A DNA stretch of 14,560 nucleotides, from positions 1 to 14,560 of the forward strand of contig CABUWD010000049.1 in NCBI GenBank assembly GCA_902495155.1, written 5' to 3'. The notes below the pieces were generated by a model. That model worked only from the letters and a program-made list of their open reading frames with translations, had not been told where the DNA came from and did no database searches. Made by a program: the position numbers and the translations under genes. Of the stretch, positions 6,908 to 13,718 are shown piece by piece; the first letter of the stretch is position 1; every line of letters starts with the position of its first letter. The DNA comes from an uncultured Collinsella sp. (GTDB lineage Bacteria > Actinomycetota > Coriobacteriia > Coriobacteriales > Coriobacteriaceae).

Positions 6908-6942
6908 GGGGCCCGCTCGGACATGTGTTCCGAGCGGGCCCC
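6908..6942 (-). terminator. Terminator of rpiB
   Basis: A perfect 14-bp very GC-rich stem (6908-6921 with 6929-6942, 7-base loop) lies just past the rpiB stop. On the minus strand it is followed by a moderately T-rich stretch including TTTT. With the ndk terminator it separates the two convergent genes. Confidence 0.75.
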
Positions 6943-6969
6943 TGCTGTTAGCTTGTGGTACTGAGTAGT

Positions 6970-7437
6970 TTAGGCCTCGTCGACGACCTTAAGGCCGCGA
7001 GTCTGATCGATCTCATTGAGGAGGTTGACGCGACGCTCGTGACGGCCGCCCTCAAACTCGGCGTCGAGCCACTCGTCGACGATCATCATGGCGAGCTCGG
7101 AGCCCACGACACGGGCACCAAAGGCGAGCACGTTGGTATTGTTGTGCATGCGGGAGAGCTTGGCGCTGAAGGGCTCGGAGCACACGACGGCGCGAACGCC
7201 CTCGACCTTATTGGCGGCCAGGCTGATGCCGACGCCTGTGCCGCAGATCAGGATGCCCAGATCGACGTCGCCGTTGGCTACTGCCTTGCCCACCTTGTAG
7301 CCGGCGATGGGGTAATCAAAGCTCTCGGAGGTGTCGGTTCCAAAGTTCACGACCTCACAGCCGCGCTCCTTCAGGTGCTCGGAGATGATGTTCTTGAGCT
7401 CGACGGCGGCATGGTCGTTGCCGATACCAATCTTCAT
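6970..7437 (-). CDS. rpiB: Ribose-5-phosphate isomerase B
   Basis: A 155-aa RpiB/LacAB-family isomerase that interconverts ribose 5-phosphate and ribulose 5-phosphate in the non-oxidative pentose phosphate pathway. Family landmarks are the N-terminal DHA at residues 8-10 (the usual DHAG reads DHAA here), ICGTGVGIS with the catalytic base Cys65, AVVCSEPFSA, and HNNTNVLAFG with His98. The strong match to E. coli RpiB across ILICGTGVGIS and NTNVLAFG favours RpiB over galactose-6-phosphate isomerase LacB, though substrate cannot be proven from sequence. An AGAGAGG site lies 8 bases before the ATG. It is a lone gene, convergent with ndk and divergent from the cysteine desulfidase gene. Confidence 0.94.
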   Translation of the reverse strand: MKIGIGNDHAAVELKNIISEHLKERGCEVVNFGTDTSESFDYPIAGYKVGKAVANGDVDLGILICGTGVGISLAANKVEGVRAVVCSEPFSAKLSRMHNNTNVLAFGARVVGSELAMMIVDEWLDAEFEGGRHERRVNLLNEIDQTRGLKVVDEA

Positions 7438-7518
7438 GAGTGGTTCCTCTCTGGTCCGTGCGGCGGAATTGCTAAAGGTTTTACCGCGTTCGACTGCATG
7501 ATAGCGCGACTTTTGTGT

Positions 7519-7548
7519 AAACGCTCGGGCGTTTTTTGATCAAACGCT
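7519..7548. promoter_or_regulatory. Repeated AAACGCT / GCGTTT sites in the rpiB-cyuA divergent region
   Basis: The divergent intergenic region (7438-7709) holds AAACGCT twice (7519-7525 and 7542-7548), with GCGTTT (7529-7534) forming an inverted repeat with AAACGC (7542-7547). Such spacing could be an operator or a small hairpin. A further 8-base palindrome, AGTTAACT, is at 7661-7668. I could not assign a clear promoter pair to either gene. Confidence 0.22.
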
Positions 7549-7709
7549 TTAGCATGCAACAAGACTTACTTCTCATGAATGAATGCCGTCAGTTTGCGCT
7601 TGAACGCCGTCCGCCGGAACTTGGGTTGCGGTTTTTGATGCATTGTTATCAAATAAATAGAGTTAACTATTATTGAGAGCCCAGTCCGTTATGTAAGCAG
7701 GAGATACCT

Positions 7710-9029
7710 ATGCCTACCGATTCCATCCGCGATGCCGCTTTTTGCGATGTCTTGAACCGCGAGCTTGTCTGTGCGCTCGGCTGCACCGAGCCCATTGCCG
7801 TTGCCTATGCAGCGGCGCTGGCGAGCCAGACGCTCGGTTGCGAGCCCGATCATATGGATGTTGCCTGCTCGGGCAACATCATCAAGAACGTTAAGAGCGT
7901 GACCGTGCCCAACTCGGGCGGCATGCACGGTATTGAAGCGGCGGCCGTGCTGGGTGCCGTGGGCGGTGACGCCAAGAGCGCGCTCGAGGTGCTCGAGAGC
8001 GTTGACGACGAAGACCGTGCTCGCGTGACCGAGCTTCTCGCCGATGCCGGTTACTGCGATGTATCGCTTGTCGAGGGTGTGCCCAACCTCTACATCAAGG
8101 TGACCGCCACGGCCGGGGGCCATACTGCGGTCGTCGAGATTACCGACCACCACACCAATGTCACGTGCCATACGCTCGACGGTATTCCGGTATGCGGCAA
8201 GTCGGCGGGGGAGTGTGCCGCCTGCGCAGAGCGCGTCGTGGCCGAGCGTGCGGCAGATAGCGCCGACACACCCATGTCAATTGAGTCCATCATCGACTTT
8301 ATCGAGGACGGCGACATTGATGACGCCCGCGCTGCCGTTGAGCGTCAGATTGAGCTGAACGGTGCGATTAGCGCCGAGGGCCTGGCGCACGCTTGGGGTG
8401 CCGAGGTGGGCCGCACACTGCTGGGCGCACGTGCCGATGACGTCGCCTGCCGTGCCCGCGCCCGTGCAGCCGCCGGGTCCGATGCCCGCATGAACGGCTG
8501 CGCGCTGCCGGTCGCCATTGTGTGCGGCTCGGGCAATCAGGGCATTACTTGCGCGCTGCCTGTTATGGAGTATGCCGAGTACCTGCGCTGCGACCATGAA
8601 CGCCTGGTTCGTGCCGTGATGCTGTCCGATCTGATCGCCGTGCATATCAAGAGCTATATTGGTGCGCTCTCGGCGTTTTGCGGTGCTATTTGCGCCGCAT
8701 GCGGTGCCGGTGCCGCGATTACCTGGCTGTGCGGTGGCACGCGCGAGCAGATTGGCGCGACGGTTTCGAACACGCTCGGTAACGTGGGCGGCATCGTGTG
8801 CGATGGCGCCAAGGCAAGCTGTGACGCCAAGATTTCCGCTGCCGTCGATGCTGCGATTCTGGGCCACGATATGGCCATGCAGGGCCGCGGCTTCCGTGCC
8901 GGCGAGGGCCTGATCCAGGATACCGTCGAGCAGACGATCGCCAGCATGGGCTATGTAGGCCGTGTGGGCATGAAGGACACCGACATCGAGATCCTAAACA
9001 TCATGATCGGCAAAACCCAGGTCTGCTAG
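7710..9029 (+). CDS. cyuA: L-cysteine desulfidase-like protein (CyuA / UPF0597 family)
   Basis: A 439-aa member of the serine dehydratase alpha-like UPF0597 family (YhaM/CyuA), oxygen-sensitive Fe-S enzymes that turn L-cysteine into pyruvate, ammonia and sulfide. Landmarks are GCTEPIAVAYAAA with Cys25, SGNIIKNVKSVTVPNSGG at 54-71, GSGNQGI, and the C-terminal cysteines Cys324, Cys364 and Cys371. The 40- and 7-residue spacings of the last three match, as I recall, the cluster-binding cysteines of the archaeal L-cysteine desulfidase. Several additional cysteines are present (Cys328 and Cys331 next to Cys324). CAGGAGA sits 6-7 bases before ATG 7710. The length is normal for the family. The gene stands alone. 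The exact substrate, cysteine or another 3-carbon amino acid, is inferred from the family. Confidence 0.88.
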   Translation: MPTDSIRDAAFCDVLNRELVCALGCTEPIAVAYAAALASQTLGCEPDHMDVACSGNIIKNVKSVTVPNSGGMHGIEAAAVLGAVGGDAKSALEVLESVDDEDRARVTELLADAGYCDVSLVEGVPNLYIKVTATAGGHTAVVEITDHHTNVTCHTLDGIPVCGKSAGECAACAERVVAERAADSADTPMSIESIIDFIEDGDIDDARAAVERQIELNGAISAEGLAHAWGAEVGRTLLGARADDVACRARARAAAGSDARMNGCALPVAIVCGSGNQGITCALPVMEYAEYLRCDHERLVRAVMLSDLIAVHIKSYIGALSAFCGAICAACGAGAAITWLCGGTREQIGATVSNTLGNVGGIVCDGAKASCDAKISAAVDAAILGHDMAMQGRGFRAGEGLIQDTVEQTIASMGYVGRVGMKDTDIEILNIMIGKTQVC

Positions 9030-9035
9030 ATATTA

Positions 9036-9102
9036 AGTTGCGGTGAGATAGTTCCTAAAATTACCCGGATGAGGGGCAAACAGGAACTATATCACCGCAA
9101 CT
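9036..9102. repeat. 67-base hairpin element between convergent genes
   Basis: Two 21-base arms (9036-9056 and 9082-9102) are inverted copies with one mismatch, around a 25-base loop. The arms read AGTTGCGGTGA(G/T)ATAGTTCCT. Neither side has a T tract, so it is not a standard intrinsic terminator. It fills most of the space between the ends of cyuA and the HAD gene. Long near-perfect arms suggest a family of intergenic palindromes or a structured RNA end. This is an inference; copies elsewhere in the genome could not be checked. Confidence 0.7.
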
Positions 9103-9121
9103 GCGCTAGAGGTTCTGTTGC

Positions 9122-9880
9122 CTACGACAGTTCGTCGGCTACTTGTTGCTCGTAGAAGGCTTCGATTACGGCGTTGAAGTCGCGGGCGAAGTCTTCCATG
9201 GTTCCGCGCCAGGTGGCTCGGCTGGGCTTGCCTTGGCCCACATAGGCAGTCTGAATGCCACAGGCGGGGCTGGGGAAGTCGCGTTTGGGATCGTTGCCCA
9301 CCATAAGAACCTCGTGCGGCTCGAGCCCCATCACCTGAAGCTGCTCTAGATAGTAGGTGGCATCGGGCTTGCAGCGGGTGGTGTTTCCCATGTGCGTGAC
9401 GAGCTCAAAGGGGGCGTCGGCCAGATCGCCCCAACTCATGCGGCACTCGATGGCCCCCTGCGGAAAACTGGGATTGGTAAAGAGCGCGCAACGCAGTCCT
9501 GCATCCTGTACGGCCTGAAGCGCGGCGTGTGCGCCCGGCATGGCGTGGGCGTTGATGACATCGTCGTTCTTGTACGGAAGAACTTCGCGGTCGTAGTAGG
9601 TAAACGCCTCGTAGATAAGTGGGTCCGAGAGGCAAATGCCGCACCGGCGCTCAACCTCTTCTTGGTAGAACTCCAGATTGGTGCGATTATCCGTGCCGCT
9701 TCGGCGATTGGCGTTGAGGTCGACCAAGATGGTGCCGAGGCGTGCCATCGTGCCACCGTGGCTGCGGCGACCGATATCCGCGAGCATCGACGAGACATCC
9801 TTAAAATAGCGAAGGATGAACGCGTTGAGGTTGATGCTAAGAAGCGTTTCGTCCATATCGAAAACGACTGCTTTGAGCAC
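9122..9880 (-). CDS. HAD-superfamily hydrolase (subfamily IA-like)
   Basis: A 252-aa haloacid dehalogenase-like phosphatase. Motif I is FDMDETLLS with nucleophile Asp8 and Asp10; motif II is LFTNPS with Thr135; motif III is Lys171 in CKPD; motif IV is GNDPKRDFPSP with Asp197 and Asp201. The region between motifs I and II (about residues 15-110) is the helical C1 cap typical of subfamily I, unlike the Cof-type enzyme at the left of the window, so the two HAD genes are not duplicates. The start is GTG at 9878-9880, eight bases after GAAAGG. Possible substrates are small phosphate esters such as phosphoglycolate or sugar phosphates; nothing in the neighbourhood narrows this. It converges on cyuA and diverges from rpsA. 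Confidence 0.88.
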   Translation of the reverse strand: MLKAVVFDMDETLLSINLNAFILRYFKDVSSMLADIGRRSHGGTMARLGTILVDLNANRRSGTDNRTNLEFYQEEVERRCGICLSDPLIYEAFTYYDREVLPYKNDDVINAHAMPGAHAALQAVQDAGLRCALFTNPSFPQGAIECRMSWGDLADAPFELVTHMGNTTRCKPDATYYLEQLQVMGLEPHEVLMVGNDPKRDFPSPACGIQTAYVGQGKPSRATWRGTMEDFARDFNAVIEAFYEQQVADELS

Positions 9881-10036
9881 GCGGGCACCTTTCTCGAAAA
9901 ATCGTTCCAGAATCGTTGGCTCCGGATACTTTACCTCAAAGGCGTATGGGCAAACTGCTTATCGTCAAGTTGTGGAGGCGGCTGTCCATAAGATTACGAA
10001 AAAGTCTCCACACGAGTAAAAAATCGCAGTTCACGC

Positions 10037-10065
10037 TTGAAATCGAACTCATTTCCCCGTAACCT
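10037..10065 (+). promoter_or_regulatory. Candidate rpsA promoter
   Basis: TTGAAA at 10037-10042 and TAACCT at 10060-10065 are spaced by 17 bases, about 130 bases before the rpsA start. The rest of the 316-base gap between the HAD gene and rpsA (9881-10196) is AT-richer and shows no gene. Confidence 0.35.
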
Positions 10066-10196
10066 ATACGAACGTGATTGCATAAGCGTCACATTAGTAT
10101 CTGTCGGCTCCCGAGTGTTCCTAAACGTTGTGTGCTTGTCGCACCCTTCTGTAGGTCCTAGCAATCGGGGCCCCGTAGTTCGAAAGGGGTCCACCT

Positions 10197-11363
10197 TTGA
10201 GTGAGATTCAGAACTCGTCCATTTTCTCTCTTGACGATGTCAATGAGGAGGAGATGAACAACCTCATCGACGGTACGATTACCGACTTTGATGAGGGCGA
10301 TCTCGTTAACGGCACTGTCGTTAAGATCGAGCATGACGAGGTGCTCGTTGACATCGGATTCAAGTCCGAGGGCGTTATCCCGGTCCGCGAGCTGTCCATC
10401 CGCAAGGACGCTAACCCTGCAGACATCGTTGCACTCGGTGATCCCATCGAGGCTCTGGTTCTCCAGAAGGAGGACAAGGACGGTCGTCTGGTCCTGTCCA
10501 AGAAGCGTGCCGAGTACGAGCGTGCTTGGAACCGCATCGAGGAGAAGTTCAACTCCGGCGAGAACGTCGAGGGCGAGGTTATCGAGGTTGTCAAGGGCGG
10601 CCTGATCCTCGACATCGGCCTGCGTGGCTTCCTGCCCGCTTCCCTCGTCGACCTCCGTCGTGTCAAGGACCTCACCTCCTACATGGGCACCCGCATCGAG
10701 GCCCGCGTCATCGAGATGGACCGCAACCGCAACAACGTCGTCCTCTCCCGTCGCGTCGTGCTCGAGGAGTCCCGTAAGGCCGAGCGCTCCGAGATCCTGT
10801 CCAAGCTCAAGTCTGGCATGCGTCTCCAGGGCACCGTTTCCTCCATCGTCGACTTCGGCGCCTTCGTCGACCTCGGCGGTATCGACGGCCTCATCCACAT
10901 CTCCGAGCTCTCCTGGAACCACGTCAACCATCCTTCCGAGGTTGTCAAGGTCGGCCAGGAGGTCGAGGTCGAGGTTCTCGACGTCGATCTCAACCGCGAG
11001 CGCATCTCCCTGGGTCTCAAGCAGACCACCGAGGATCCGTGGCGCGCACTGGTCAAGAAGTACCCCGTCGGCGCTATCGTCGAGGGCACTGTGACCAAGC
11101 TTGTCCCGTTCGGCGCTTTCGTCGACCTGGGCGAGGGCATCGAGGGCCTGGTCCACATCTCCGAGATGGCCAACAAGCACGTCGATCAGCCTTCTCAGGT
11201 CACCCACGTGGGCGACAAGGTTCAGGTCAAGGTCATGGAGATCGACCTCGACCGTCGTCGTATCTCCCTGTCCATGAAGTCTGCTGCTGAGACTCTGGGC
11301 GTCGAGATCGAGGTTACCCCGCTGCCTTCCGAGAAGAAGGACGAGGAGACCGACGCCGAGTAA
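10197..11363 (+). CDS. rpsA: 30S ribosomal protein S1
   Basis: A 388-aa ribosomal protein S1 homologue, which helps mRNAs bind the 30S subunit. Four S1 RNA-binding domains are visible at about residues 34-103, 121-187, 206-275 and 291-361. Domains 3 and 4 carry the classic VDFGAFVDLGG.GLIHISE-type signature (VPFGAFVDLGEGIEGLVHISE in domain 4). The tail is acidic. Four domains is the form usual in Gram-positive lineages rather than the six of E. coli. The start is TTG at 10197, with AAAGGGG (10183-10189) 7 bases upstream and no better ATG nearby. Codon use is strongly biased to C-ending codons such as CTC, TCC and GTC, as in highly expressed genes. It is apparently monocistronic, with a terminator at 11389. 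Confidence 0.95.
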   Translation: MSEIQNSSIFSLDDVNEEEMNNLIDGTITDFDEGDLVNGTVVKIEHDEVLVDIGFKSEGVIPVRELSIRKDANPADIVALGDPIEALVLQKEDKDGRLVLSKKRAEYERAWNRIEEKFNSGENVEGEVIEVVKGGLILDIGLRGFLPASLVDLRRVKDLTSYMGTRIEARVIEMDRNRNNVVLSRRVVLEESRKAERSEILSKLKSGMRLQGTVSSIVDFGAFVDLGGIDGLIHISELSWNHVNHPSEVVKVGQEVEVEVLDVDLNRERISLGLKQTTEDPWRALVKKYPVGAIVEGTVTKLVPFGAFVDLGEGIEGLVHISEMANKHVDQPSQVTHVGDKVQVKVMEIDLDRRRISLSMKSAAETLGVEIEVTPLPSEKKDEETDAE

Positions 11364-11388
11364 ATCGGTTTGACGATCACTTGTTTTA

Positions 11389-11421
11389 AGGGATCCGTCC
11401 GCAATGGACGGGTCCCTTTTT
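11389..11421 (+). terminator. Intrinsic terminator of rpsA
   Basis: A 12-bp stem (11389-11400 with 11406-11417, one T-G pair, loop GCAAT) is followed by five T. It begins 26 bases after the rpsA stop. The following gap up to rnpB (11422-11702) holds another 9-bp hairpin (11517-11525 with 11532-11540) without a T tract, and no gene I can support. Confidence 0.9.
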
Positions 11422-11666
11422 GCATTTGTTGCTGAGGTGCGCGATGCCGCCCGTGTGCAATGCCGCCTAGGCTGTTCACGGGCTATTGGGTTGTTGGTGC
11501 ATGAAAAATGCCGACATCCCGCCTCGGGGAGGAGGCGGGAACGCACCGAGTAGACGGAGGGGTGCGGAGCGCGGTCGCGTCTCGACTGACGACGTTGCCC
11601 ATCGACGATACTATTGTACTGCATAGCGTGGTTCTTGGTTTATCGTGTCGAACGCTTGTGTTGTGC

Positions 11667-11695
11667 CATTGCCTGTGACAACGGTGTGCTACACT
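11667..11695 (+). promoter_or_regulatory. rnpB promoter
   Basis: A TACACT -10 box (11690-11695) lies 7-8 bases before the predicted 5' end of the RNase P RNA. The -35 region is less clear: CATTGC at 11667-11672 gives 17-base spacing, TTGCCT at 11669-11674 gives 15. Confidence 0.55.
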
Positions 11696-11702
11696 CTTGC
11701 AC

Positions 11703-12066
11703 TGCTGAGTGGGCCAGACGGTCGCGCGATGTGCTGCTTGCGGCACGCGTGAGGAAAGTCCGGGCTCCAGAGGGCGGGATGCCGGCTAACGGCCGGGCGG
11801 AGTGATCCGACGGAAAGCGCCGCAGAAAAGAAGACTCCCACCTGCGCCGCAAGGCGTAAAGGGAAAAGCTGAAACGGTGGTGTAAGAGACCACCAGCGTC
11901 GTGGCAACACGGCGGCTTGGCAAGCCCCATCCGGAGCAAGCGCGAATAGGAACGCTATGGGCCGGCCCGGTCCGCGTTCGGGTAGCGTGCGTGGAGCTGC
12001 ACGGTAACGTGCAGACAAGATAAATGACCGTTCACGACAGAACCCGGCTTACAAGCCCACTCGGCA
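11703..12066 (+). ncRNA. rnpB: RNase P RNA, bacterial type A
   Basis: The catalytic RNA of ribonuclease P, which cuts the 5' leader off pre-tRNAs. The universally conserved 5' core, GAGGAAAGTCCGGGCTCC, is at 11751-11768. Its 3' partner, ACAGAACCCGGCTTA, is at 12037-12051, preceded by GATAAATGACC. These form the P4 core. P1 is a 12-bp helix of 11703-11714 with 12055-12066 (one G-T pair), which I use to set the ends. The GGAGCAAG-CGAATAGG segment and the GGGTAG loop around 11980-11985, whose GGT pairs with tRNA CCA, follow the E. coli-like type A order. The length, about 364 bases, is normal. Confidence 0.96.
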
Positions 12067-12081
12067 CTTTGTTGACGCTGC

Positions 12082-12180
12082 GAACCCGTCAGCGCGGCAA
12101 TCTGCCTTTCAAGCCTTCGGGCATGACCATAAGGTCAATGCCCTCGTCTTTCAAGGTACCTTGCTCGCGCTGACGGGTTC
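12082..12180. repeat. Structured inverted-repeat element downstream of rnpB
   Basis: The outer stem is a perfect 15-bp inverted repeat (12082-12096 with 12166-12180), extended by CAA/TTG after a small bulge. Inside is a 10-bp hairpin with one bulge (12119-12128 with 12133-12143, loop ATAA). The two arms between them share CTTTCAAG as a direct repeat, and a 12-base palindrome (12152-12163) abuts the outer stem. No clean T tract follows. It may terminate or process rnpB transcripts, or be a dispersed palindromic repeat. Confidence 0.65.
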
Positions 12181-12338
12181 TCGCTTTCGTTGACGGAATC
12201 ATCGGCGGTTCTGTTCTTGGCATCTCGCTGTTTTTGCCTGGTCATTGGCGTTGCCGTTCTATTTACCGGGATTATCGGTACGGCCTTTGCCGTATTATTG
12301 AGGCTGTTTGTTGCTTTGCTTGTTGTTGAGGGGCTTTG

Positions 12339-13145
12339 TTGGACAGCTATTTTACTCTGCAATCGAATATTGAGGCTTCGGGCGAGTTTGTGGACCGCAA
12401 GAGTCGGTTTATTGCCCAGCTGGTCCATATTGAGTCCGAGGATGAGGCGAATGCCTTTATCGAGATGGTTCGCAAGCGTCATTACGACGCTCGACACAAT
12501 GTTCCCGCGTGGATTTTGGTCGATGGACGCGAGCGCCAGAGCGATGATGGTGAGCCGAGCCGCACGAGCGGTATGCCGACGCTCGAGGTGCTGCGCGGCG
12601 CGGAGCTCAAAAATGTTTGCTGCGTAGTGACGCGCTATTTTGGTGGCACGCTGTTGGGGCCTGGTGGCTTGGTGCGCGCCTATACTGCGGCAACGCAGGC
12701 GGCGGTGGCCGCGGCTCAGGAGGCCGGGCAGATCGTCGAGATGACGAGTGTCGTGCCGGTTGACGTGCATGTGGCCTATCCGCAGTATGAGCAGGTGCTT
12801 CGTTTGGCGCAGGATTCGGGCGCCAAGGTTTCGGATACCGATTACGCGGATGCCGTGACACTTCATTTGGTGTTTAAAGCGGGGGAGCAGGAGCCGTTTT
12901 GCGCTAAGATGCGTGAGCTTATGGCGGGGCGCGAGGAGATCGAGGTCGGCGCTCCCGAATTTGCCGAGTTCAAACGGCGACGGCCGGCGTGCTTTTGGAT
13001 GAATCCCAAGCGCGCCGGCCGTCGTTTTCTGTTGCTGCCGTTTACTCGGCGAGCTGCTTTAGCACATCACAGGCGATCGCGACGGCATCGTCGATGCAGC
13101 CGGGGCAGCTGCGGAGTGGACCCTTGTCCGATCCGATGCCCTTGA
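12339..13145 (+). CDS. yigZ: YigZ/IMPACT (UPF0029) family protein with aberrant C-terminal extension
   Basis: A member of the YigZ/IMPACT family, proteins linked to translation regulation whose biochemical role in bacteria is unclear. The IMPACT domain covers about residues 15-125, with DGEPSRTSGMPTLEVL at 70-85 and YFGGTLLGPGGLVRAY at 100-115; a ferredoxin-like DUF1949-type domain follows at about 135-200. Homologues are near 205-215 aa, but this frame gives 268. After about residue 212 it becomes Arg-rich and low in similarity, passes through a terminator hairpin (12978-13028), and overlaps the opposite-strand gene by 104 bases. This looks like a lost stop codon or a small indel, or a sequencing error. 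The start is TTG 12339, 5 bases after GAGGGG (12328-12333). The adjacent TTG at 12336 is too close to that site. Confidence 0.85.
   Translation: MDSYFTLQSNIEASGEFVDRKSRFIAQLVHIESEDEANAFIEMVRKRHYDARHNVPAWILVDGRERQSDDGEPSRTSGMPTLEVLRGAELKNVCCVVTRYFGGTLLGPGGLVRAYTAATQAAVAAAQEAGQIVEMTSVVPVDVHVAYPQYEQVLRLAQDSGAKVSDTDYADAVTLHLVFKAGEQEPFCAKMRELMAGREEIEVGAPEFAEFKRRRPACFWMNPKRAGRRFLLLPFTRRAALAHHRRSRRHRRCSRGSCGVDPCPIRCP
12978..13028 (+). terminator. Intrinsic terminator within the extended YigZ frame
   Basis: A perfect 12-bp stem (12978-12989 with 13013-13024) is followed directly by four T (13025-13028). It is a canonical terminator and lies where the YigZ gene would normally have already stopped. 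Confidence 0.75.
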
Positions 13146-13488
13146 GCGTGCCGCAGACGGTCGTCGTGTTCTTCTCGCCAAAACGCTTGGCGATCTCGCG
13201 CGACAGCTTGTAGGTCTGGCCCTTGGTCTTGGGGTTTTCCATGCCGTCGCTCATTACAAAGCCCATGATGGCCACGGCGCCCGAGATGGCGCCGCAAGTT
13301 TCGGTCATGCCGCCCATGCCGGCGCCAAAGCCCTCGGTGAGGGTAAAAGCGACCTGGGGGTCGAGTCCGACGGCAGGCGCGAGTGTGCAGGCGACGGCCT
13401 GGGCGCAGTTAAAGCCACGGGCGTGATATTCGGCAGCTTGAGCCTGACAGGCGGTGATGTCGAGCTGGGCCGTATCGATTTGCTTCAT
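13042..13488 (-). CDS. C_GCAxxG_C_C family protein
   Basis: A 148-aa protein of the C_GCAxxG_C_C family, small cysteine-rich proteins of unknown function suspected to have a redox or metal role. Cysteines lie at 14, 28, 34, 65, 112, 128, 131 and 140. The typical core GFGAGMGGMTETCGAISGA is at 53-71, with FNCAQAV near 26-32 and CPGC at 128-131. I chose ATG 13488 because AAGGAG lies 6 bases upstream; an in-frame ATG at 13560 would add 24 residues across a hairpin region and lacks such a site. No signal peptide or membrane segment is visible. It is divergent from metY. The family call is firm; the function is not known. Confidence 0.88.
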   Translation of the reverse strand: MKQIDTAQLDITACQAQAAEYHARGFNCAQAVACTLAPAVGLDPQVAFTLTEGFGAGMGGMTETCGAISGAVAIMGFVMSDGMENPKTKGQTYKLSREIAKRFGEKNTTTVCGTLKGIGSDKGPLRSCPGCIDDAVAIACDVLKQLAE

Positions 13489-13501
13489 CGTTGTCTCCTT
13501 G

Positions 13502-13533
13502 GTCACGGTGTACCCGCCTATGGTACCCGTGAC
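13502..13533 (-). promoter_or_regulatory. Hairpin or operator just upstream of the C_GCAxxG_C_C gene
   Basis: A 12-bp inverted repeat with one bulged base (13502-13514 with 13522-13533, 7-base loop) ends 13 bases before the start codon, next to the ribosome site. It could be an operator or an mRNA hairpin. There is no T tract, so it is not a terminator. Confidence 0.35.
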
Positions 13534-13650
13534 GGTGCGTGTAATCATCGAGAGCTTCATGTATGCCTCATTTTATCTATCGAGCAAATGCCCAAGGCTT
13601 GAGATAAATACCCCTGATCAATTAGTCACATAACCTACCTTGTGGATGCG

Positions 13651-13679
13651 TTGAGAGGGGTGCGGGGTAGCGGTATCGT
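13651..13679 (+). promoter_or_regulatory. metY promoter
   Basis: TTGAGA at 13651-13656 and TATCGT at 13674-13679 are separated by exactly 17 bases, 5 of 6 and 4 of 6 matches to the sigma-70 consensus. It lies 40 bases before metY. Upstream, TTATCT and AGATAA (13573-13578 and 13602-13607) form an imperfect dyad of unknown role. I see no SAM riboswitch or T-box motifs here. Confidence 0.6.
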
Positions 13680-13718
13680 GAACCGAATAAAACTAAAACC
13701 CAGGCAAGGGAGCTAGAT

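Noticed and set aside
11517..11540. Second terminator for rpsA (9-bp GC hairpin)
   Set aside because: It has no T tract on either strand close to the stem, and a complete terminator already lies at 11389-11421.
10158..11624. 488-codon minus-strand frame across rpsA
   Set aside because: It is a shadow of the strongly biased rpsA codons; the plus strand has four clear S1 domains.
12190..12338. Hydrophobic frame starting at TTG 12190 that resembles two membrane helices
   Set aside because: It has no Shine-Dalgarno site and continues far into the YigZ gene in another frame; T-rich non-coding DNA easily gives such hydrophobic translations.
13561..13718. SAM riboswitch upstream of metY
   Set aside because: None of the conserved SAM-I or related motifs is visible and the promoter leaves only about 35 bases of leader.
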